Below are positions 59,339-64,000 of a DNA stretch of 64,000 nt, in pieces. Within the stretch, counting starts at the first letter, position 1. Every line of letters begins with the position of its first letter. The position numbers and the translations under genes were made by a program. The notes under the pieces are model-generated. The model worked only from the letters and a program-made list of their open reading frames with translations, was not told where the DNA came from and did no database searches. This stretch comes from UBA7672 sp030824255 (GTDB taxonomy: Bacteria; Pseudomonadota; Alphaproteobacteria; Caulobacterales; Hyphomonadaceae), in assembly GCA_942493305.1 (NCBI GenBank), contig OW818686.1, positions 372,001-436,000 of the forward strand, given 5' to 3'.

Positions 59339-60436
59339 ATGGCGACACCCTCACCTCCAGAACTTATCGGTCAATCCGCCACCTGGCTGGAGAGCCTTGA
59401 GCGCGTGTCGCTATCGGCGCTGGTCGAGCGGTCGATCCTGGTCATCGGCGAGCGCGGCACCGGCAAGGAACTGATCGCCGAGCGCCTGCACTATCTCTCC
59501 CCGCGCTGGGACAAGCCGTTCGTGAAGGTGAATTGCGGCGCGCTCTCGGAAGACCTGCTGGATAGCGAGCTGTTCGGGCACGAAGCGGGCGCGTTCACGG
59601 GCGCAACAAAGCGACGGCAGGGGCGCTTCGAGCAGGCAGATGGCGGCACGCTTTTTCTCGACGAGATCGCGACGGCCTCGATGCAGGTTCAGGAGAAGCT
59701 GCTGCGCGTCGTGGAATACGGGCAGTTCCAGCGGCTGGGCGGGGAAGACACCATCACCTGCGACGTGCGGATCGTGGCGGCGACCAACGTCGACCTGCCG
59801 GCGCGCGCCGCCGACGGACGCTTCCGCGCGGACTTGCTCGATCGCCTCGCCTTCGACGTCATCACGCTGGCGCCGCTCAGGGCGCGGCCGGAGGACATCA
59901 TTCTGCTGGCCGAGTATTTCGGGCAGCGGATCGCGCGTGAGCTGGAGGGGGATTTCCCCGGCTGGTCGCGCGACGCGCTGGAGGCGATGTGCAGCCATGA
60001 CTGGCCGGGAAACGTCCGTGAACTGAGAAATGCGGCGGAGCGGGCGACCTTTCGCACCATGGCGGCGCAGGCCAATGGTGCGCCGCTGGGACCCGTGACG
60101 CTGTCGCGCGATGCGCTCGACCCCTTCAACTCACCTTGGCGGCCAGCCAAGGATCTTGCGACGACCCCTGCGCCCGCGGCCGCTCCGGCGAAGGCGGTGC
60201 AGGCGGCGCCCGCCGAGGCTGCGCCAACGGCTGCACCCCAGGGTCCGGTGGATTTCAATGCGATCGTTGCGGAGTTCGAGAAGAAGCTGATCGCGACCGC
60301 GCTGGAAACCTGCCGCGGGCATCAACGCAAGGCCGCCGATCACCTCGGCCTCAGCTATCACCAGATGCGCGGGCTGCTGCGCAAGTATGGCTATGGGCGC
60401 GAGGGTGCGGGTGAATCCGCGGCTAACGAAGCTTAA
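59339..60436 (+). CDS. pspF: PspF, sigma-54-dependent activator
   Basis: 365 aa. No receiver domain: the AAA+ domain begins almost at residue 8, with Walker A GERGTGKE (37-44), GAFTGA (84-89), Walker B GGTLFLDEI (about 102-110) and WPGNVRELRNA. After a long Ala/Pro linker the C-terminus is a FIS-type helix-turn-helix (HQRKAADHLGLSYHQMRGLLRKYGYG). Lack of a sensor is typical of PspF, controlled by PspA binding. Longer linker than E. coli PspF. Confidence 0.95.
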   Translation: MATPSPPELIGQSATWLESLERVSLSALVERSILVIGERGTGKELIAERLHYLSPRWDKPFVKVNCGALSEDLLDSELFGHEAGAFTGATKRRQGRFEQADGGTLFLDEIATASMQVQEKLLRVVEYGQFQRLGGEDTITCDVRIVAATNVDLPARAADGRFRADLLDRLAFDVITLAPLRARPEDIILLAEYFGQRIARELEGDFPGWSRDALEAMCSHDWPGNVRELRNAAERATFRTMAAQANGAPLGPVTLSRDALDPFNSPWRPAKDLATTPAPAAAPAKAVQAAPAEAAPTAAPQGPVDFNAIVAEFEKKLIATALETCRGHQRKAADHLGLSYHQMRGLLRKYGYGREGAGESAANEA

Positions 60437-60530
60437 CCGTATACGAACGAATTTTCTTTGCGGCGCTAAACGTCCCCTCAACTGAAATTACCTAAATTCA
60501 CGGCGCAACCCGAAACGGACTGCGCCCGAC

Positions 60531-61313
60531 ATGCCGCTGCGCCTGCCCTTCATTGGCCTCGAGTTTGATCCGCTGACGGCGGACGAGGCCGCGCGCGCCA
60601 TGGCCAAGCGCGGCCGCCTGATGGGACCTTTCGCCTATGTCTCAACGCCCAATGTGGACCACATGGTGCGTCTGGACCGCAAGCCCGAGCTGAAGTCGCT
60701 CTATGCCGACGCCTGGCTCACTCTGTGCGACAGCCGCATTCTCGAACTCTTTGCGGAAGCGTCCTACATCGACCTGCCGGCGGCGCCTGGCGCCGACATC
60801 GTCGAGATCATGTTCCGCGACCATATCCGCACGTCCGACCGGATATCGATCGTGGGCGGCTCCAAGAGCATGGTCGAGGCGCTGCGCAGGAAATATGGCC
60901 TGCGCAATCTCGTCTGGTTCGATGCGCCGCAAAACCTTGGGAGCGATGCCGAGGCCCGCGCGAAATGCGTGCGCTTCATCAAGCAGTATCCGGCCAATTT
61001 TGTGTTTCTTGCGGTCGGCTCGCCGCAGCAGGAAATGATCGCGCAGGAAGCGCGCGCGACGGGCGCATGCTCGGGCGTTGCGATATGCTGCGGGGCCGCG
61101 CTGGAATTCCTGTCGGGTGAAACGAAACGCGCTCCCGAATGGATGCGCCAGCACCGCCTGGAATGGCTGCATCGCCTGACGCGCGAGCCACAGCGGATGT
61201 GGAAACGCTATCTCCTCGACGGTCCGCGCATTTTCTGGATCTGGGCGCGGTGGCGCAACGAACCCGGCGAAGCTTCCGTCAGAAGCACGGGCATGGCACT
61301 GTCGTCCCATTAA
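60531..61313 (+). CDS. WecG/TagA/CpsF family glycosyltransferase
   Basis: 260 aa. TPNVDHMVRLDRKPELKSLYADAWLTLCDSR (T/S-x-N-x-x-x-x), PGADIVEIMF, VGGSKSMVE, and FLAVGSPQQEMIAQE are family motifs of these lipid-linked sugar transferases. It transfers ManNAcA-type or similar sugars to undecaprenyl-PP-sugars; substrate unknown. A GPR/PRxxWRR-type C-terminal helix is present. Ten bases before the MORN protein. Confidence 0.9.
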   Translation: MPLRLPFIGLEFDPLTADEAARAMAKRGRLMGPFAYVSTPNVDHMVRLDRKPELKSLYADAWLTLCDSRILELFAEASYIDLPAAPGADIVEIMFRDHIRTSDRISIVGGSKSMVEALRRKYGLRNLVWFDAPQNLGSDAEARAKCVRFIKQYPANFVFLAVGSPQQEMIAQEARATGACSGVAICCGAALEFLSGETKRAPEWMRQHRLEWLHRLTREPQRMWKRYLLDGPRIFWIWARWRNEPGEASVRSTGMALSSH

Positions 61314-61322
61314 GGGGGCGAC

Positions 61323-62399
61323 ATGGCCGGTGGCGAGCGGCTTTATCTCTACTGGGACCCGGCAGTCGACGGCGCATTCCGCCGGCGGCTGGAGCGTGCG
61401 CTTGGCGGCCTGAAGGTTGACACGGCGGATGGCGACACGGTCGATCCTGATCCTGAAAATCCGGGCGTGGTGATGGCGCTGGCGTCTGCTGCCGGCGGCT
61501 GGTCGCGACCCGGGCGCGCGGACATCATCGTGCAGGCCGGGCCGGGCGACTTTCCCGACGGCACGCATGCGCTGCGGCTGGAGACAAGCGACATCGAGCA
61601 GGAAACGGCGCGCTGGATTCGCTTCGTCGAGAAGCTGCGCGGGAAGCTGGGCATGCAGAGCCTCGCCCTGCCCGCCGAAGATCTGGCCGTGAAACTGGAT
61701 GAAGCTTCGCGGCGCGCGGAGGAAGCCGAGCGAACGCGCAACACCGCGCAGAACAATGAAGCCAACGCTATTCGCGAGCGTCGGCAGATGGAGCTGGCGC
61801 TGACGAAAGCGCAGGCGCGGATCGCTGAGCTTGAGGCCACGCAGGAGCAGCTGCAGAAGATCACTGAGGGCGGCGCGTACGGCCTTGCGCTCGTGCCGGA
61901 AGATGTGCGGGAGGACGTGATTGCGGCGCGCGAACATGCCTGGCGCGCGCAGGCGGCCGCCGCACGCGCGAGCGAAGCCGCCGCCGCGCATCCCGATGTG
62001 ATCGCGTGGGGCTCAAGCGCCAGCTATTCCGGCGAGGTTCGCAACGGCAAGCCCGATGGGTTAGGCGTGATGCTGTTCAGGCGAGGCAATGATGTCGATG
62101 GCTGGTATCGCGGCGCGTTCGCGAATGGCGTTCGCGCGGGCCACGGCATGGGCATGAGCGAAGATGGGCTCGTCTGGTCCGGCGAATGGAAGCACGACGA
62201 GGCGTGCGGGCTCGGCCTGCTCGAAGCCGCCGACGGGCGCCGCTATGAGGGCGAGGTGACGCCCGATGCCAATGGCGCGCCGAAAGCGGGACGCGGGTGG
62301 ACATGGTATGCGCCATCACAGGCGGACAGCGGCACAACGCACCATGCCGTCAGCAAGATGATCGCGGCGCCCGGGTCGGACCGGCTGCCGAAAGGCTGA
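61323..62399 (+). CDS. Coiled-coil protein with MORN-like repeats
   Basis: 358 aa. N-terminal 120 residues (RLYLYWDPAVDGAFRRRLERALGG..ADIIVQAGPGDFPDG) look like a small alpha/beta domain; 125-190 form a coiled coil; 225-320 contain three MORN-type repeats (YSGEVRNGKPDGLGVML, GWYRGAFANGVRAGHGMGM, WSGEWKHDEACGLGLLEAADGRRYEGEV). MORN repeats bind lipids or proteins. Probably an operon partner of the glycosyltransferase in envelope polysaccharide assembly, by position only. Confidence 0.75.
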   Translation: MAGGERLYLYWDPAVDGAFRRRLERALGGLKVDTADGDTVDPDPENPGVVMALASAAGGWSRPGRADIIVQAGPGDFPDGTHALRLETSDIEQETARWIRFVEKLRGKLGMQSLALPAEDLAVKLDEASRRAEEAERTRNTAQNNEANAIRERRQMELALTKAQARIAELEATQEQLQKITEGGAYGLALVPEDVREDVIAAREHAWRAQAAAARASEAAAAHPDVIAWGSSASYSGEVRNGKPDGLGVMLFRRGNDVDGWYRGAFANGVRAGHGMGMSEDGLVWSGEWKHDEACGLGLLEAADGRRYEGEVTPDANGAPKAGRGWTWYAPSQADSGTTHHAVSKMIAAPGSDRLPKG

Positions 62400-62408
62400 A
62401 CGGTCGCC

Positions 62409-62870
62409 CTACCGCCAGCAGCTGATCGAGGTGTCGGGCTCTTCGAGCACCAGGGCGTGTTCCGCGATGTATGCGATCGTGCTTTCGCCGGAGAAATTCG
62501 AAAGTTCGGCGCCAAGGCTTGCGCCCATGTCGGCCTTGGTTTCTTCGTCGAGTTCTTCGTCGTTGTACCATGCGCCCGTGAGGTCGGCCGCGCCGATCTC
62601 CATGGTGATAAGCGAATCCGACAGCGTCCAGCTTCCGGTGGCGTCGAACTCCATGCTGATGACGTTCTCGTCCATCGGGACTTCAAGGAAGAACGAGGCG
62701 TACAGCGCCGCGTTGCTTTCGAAATTGAGGATGAGGCTGGCGCCTGGCTCGCCCACCAGCGACGTCATCTGGCAGGTCCATGGCGCACTTGAAAGCAGGT
62801 CGCTGGTTTGCGCCGCTGCAGGCGCGACAAGGCAGATCGCGGCAGCAGCCGCAAGCGTGGTCCTGAACAT
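62409..62870 (-). CDS. Secreted protein of unknown function
   Basis: 153 aa. Signal peptide MFRTTLAAAAAICLVAPAAAQ; then a beta-rich body (WTCQMTSLVGEPGASLILNFESNAALYASFFLEVPMDENVISMEFDATGSWTLSDSLITMEIGA) ending ISCWR. The two Cys (WTC and SCW) could form a disulfide. Family not recognised. Convergent with the MORN gene. Confidence 0.65.
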   Translation of the reverse strand: MFRTTLAAAAAICLVAPAAAQTSDLLSSAPWTCQMTSLVGEPGASLILNFESNAALYASFFLEVPMDENVISMEFDATGSWTLSDSLITMEIGAADLTGAWYNDEELDEETKADMGASLGAELSNFSGESTIAYIAEHALVLEEPDTSISCWR

Positions 62871-62982
62871 CCGTCATCCCCGATAATTGGTTCCGACAGG
62901 ATGGCATGACCGGGCTTGGGCCAGCCAGAGCCTACCTGGCCCTGGACTGACAAAATTTCACAAATCCGTCCGTTCGCGCGTT

Positions 62983-64000
62983 TCAGCTGCAGAGCGCCAT
63001 CATGATCTGCGCATAGCCCTTGATCATGCGACCCAGATTGTCGACCGACAGGCGCTCATTCGTGCCGTGGAAACCGTTGAGGTCGACGTCGTCGTAGATC
63101 GCGGGCGCGAAGCGGTAGATCGCATCCTTGCTGATCGCGGAGGCATAACGCGCATCCGTTGCGCCGACGACCAGGGCGGGCGCGACGGGGACTTCGCCGC
63201 CGCCGGTTGCGCGGGCGACGGCTTCGAGCACGCGATAGGCCTCGTTTGTCGTCGATGAAACGGGCGAGGGTTCGGAGCCTATGCCGTCCTCGTAGGGGAT
63301 GATCGTCAGTCCCTCGATGTGCGAGGTGACATCCTTCACGTGCTGCGTCACCGAGGCGACCGAGTCGTTGGGGTGGATGCGGAAGTTCACCACGGCGCTG
63401 GCGCGCTGGGGCAGCACGTTGTCCTTGATCGAGCCCGTCATCATTGTAGGTGCGGTGGTCGTCCGGACGATGGCATTTGCCGTGGGATCGCCCGCGATCT
63501 GGCCCTTGATGACGGAGCCGAGCAGCCACTGGTTGGCGAAGGCGAGACGCAGCGTGAAAGGCAGGTCGGCTGAAACGCCCTCGATCATCTCGTTAAAGGG
63601 CGCCGCCGACAGGTCGGCCGGCATCTGGTTTTCCTCCAGTGCAACCAGCGCACGGGCAATGCGCACGGCGCCGCTTTCCGGCGGCGGACGCGAGGAGTGC
63701 CCGCCCTCGGTGGTCGCGGTGATCTGAAGCGAGATGTAGCCCTTCTCCGCGACACCGATGAGCGCTGCAGGTTTGCCGGTGAGCGGATAGTTGTCGAGAA
63801 CCGCATACCCCTCGTCGAGCACCATGGCCGGCGTGACGTTGCGCGATTTCAGCAGCGCGAAGATTGCTTCCGCGCCGGCGCCAGAGACCTCCTCGTCATG
63901 GCCGAAGGCGAAGATGATGGTGCGCTTTGGCGTCCAGCCGGATTTCGCGAGCGCTTCTCCCGCCTCCAGGATCGCGATGAGCGAGCCCTTGTCGTCCATT
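62983..64000 (-). CDS. M20 family metallopeptidase (5' end outside window)
   Basis: 338 codons are visible; the gene continues past the right edge. M20 signatures: DDKGSL (metal site), the catalytic pair and GHDEEVSGAGA, GGHSSRPPPESGAVRIARALVALEENQ of the dimerisation domain, and ATDARY near the C-terminus. Family includes carboxypeptidase-S-like and aminoacylase peptidases; a signal peptide cannot be judged. Convergent with the previous gene. Confidence 0.88.
   Translation of the reverse strand, partial: MDDKGSLIAILEAGEALAKSGWTPKRTIIFAFGHDEEVSGAGAEAIFALLKSRNVTPAMVLDEGYAVLDNYPLTGKPAALIGVAEKGYISLQITATTEGGHSSRPPPESGAVRIARALVALEENQMPADLSAAPFNEMIEGVSADLPFTLRLAFANQWLLGSVIKGQIAGDPTANAIVRTTTAPTMMTGSIKDNVLPQRASAVVNFRIHPNDSVASVTQHVKDVTSHIEGLTIIPYEDGIGSEPSPVSSTTNEAYRVLEAVARATGGGEVPVAPALVVGATDARYASAISKDAIYRFAPAIYDDVDLNGFHGTNERLSVDNLGRMIKGYAQIMMALCS

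Overview
The window is high-GC DNA from a free-living alphaproteobacterium, most likely a Hyphomonadaceae/Caulobacterales relative. The pointers are a circularly permuted two-piece tmRNA gene with an ANDNFA-type tag, an alphaproteobacterial SspB, an Mrp ATPase without the CxxC motif, Coq7/UbiG ubiquinone enzymes, IspG, a large TonB-dependent receptor and many lipoproteins and L,D-transpeptidase-type envelope proteins. Gene density is high, genes lie on both strands, and there is no prophage, integrase, transposase or CRISPR array. Both ends cut genes: a family 2 glycosyltransferase at the left and an M20 metallopeptidase at the right.

Layout. 1-2.9 kb: glycosyltransferase, Mrp, exonuclease III. 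2.9-7.1 kb: pyrimidine (uracil) catabolism, with rutE divergent from rutB-rutC-rutD-rutA and an opposing unknown gene inside the cluster. 7-16 kb: unknown nucleotidyltransferase-like protein, transglutaminase-like protein, lipoprotein alkylsulfatase, a monooxygenase-like gene divergent from a WYL-domain regulator across a perfect palindrome, and a TonB-dependent receptor. 16-27 kb: TPR lipoprotein, folA, DUF165 transporter, PilZ and RidA proteins, thyA, esterase, and a YbjN/GNAT locus that carries a partial duplication split by AT-richer DNA. 27-32 kb: TauE/SafE permease, aquaporin, VOC protein, tmRNA, OsmC. 32-39 kb: cytochrome P450, PLP gamma-family enzyme, sspB-thioesterase, DUF3445-DNA glycosylase, L,D-transpeptidase. 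39-44 kb: lipoprotein, extensin-like protein, a 26-codon ORF with an ideal ribosome binding site, a Tat-lipoprotein amine oxidase and tRNA-Leu(CAA). 44-55 kb: housekeeping block yqaA-like, dsbB, coq7, ispG, rodZ-like, ptsP, lysC, ubiG, mnmC.

The most interesting region is 55.47-60.44 kb, a phage-shock (Psp) locus. pspF faces away from a long operon reading a 45-aa membrane protein, pspA, pspB, pspC, then six further small ORFs. A textbook sigma-54 promoter (TGGCAC-N5-TTGCA) and an AT-rich upstream region with a palindrome sit between pspF and the operon. Five of the last six products carry the same C-terminal coiled-coil signature, of the type LERL-x-TD-x-D-x-x-L-x-x-EI-x-x-LR, in full or in part. 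That signature can be aligned with the C-terminal tail of this PspC and in part with the LERLL segment of PspB. I read this as a lineage-specific expansion of PspB/PspC-tail-like small membrane proteins that may act as interchangeable partners of PspA, PspB or PspC. I do not know a published description of it.

Other items: three copies of a bipartite hairpin repeat in intergenic regions, several terminators, and small genes of 26-58 codons that automatic calling would easily miss. All calls are made by reading the sequence; no database search was run.
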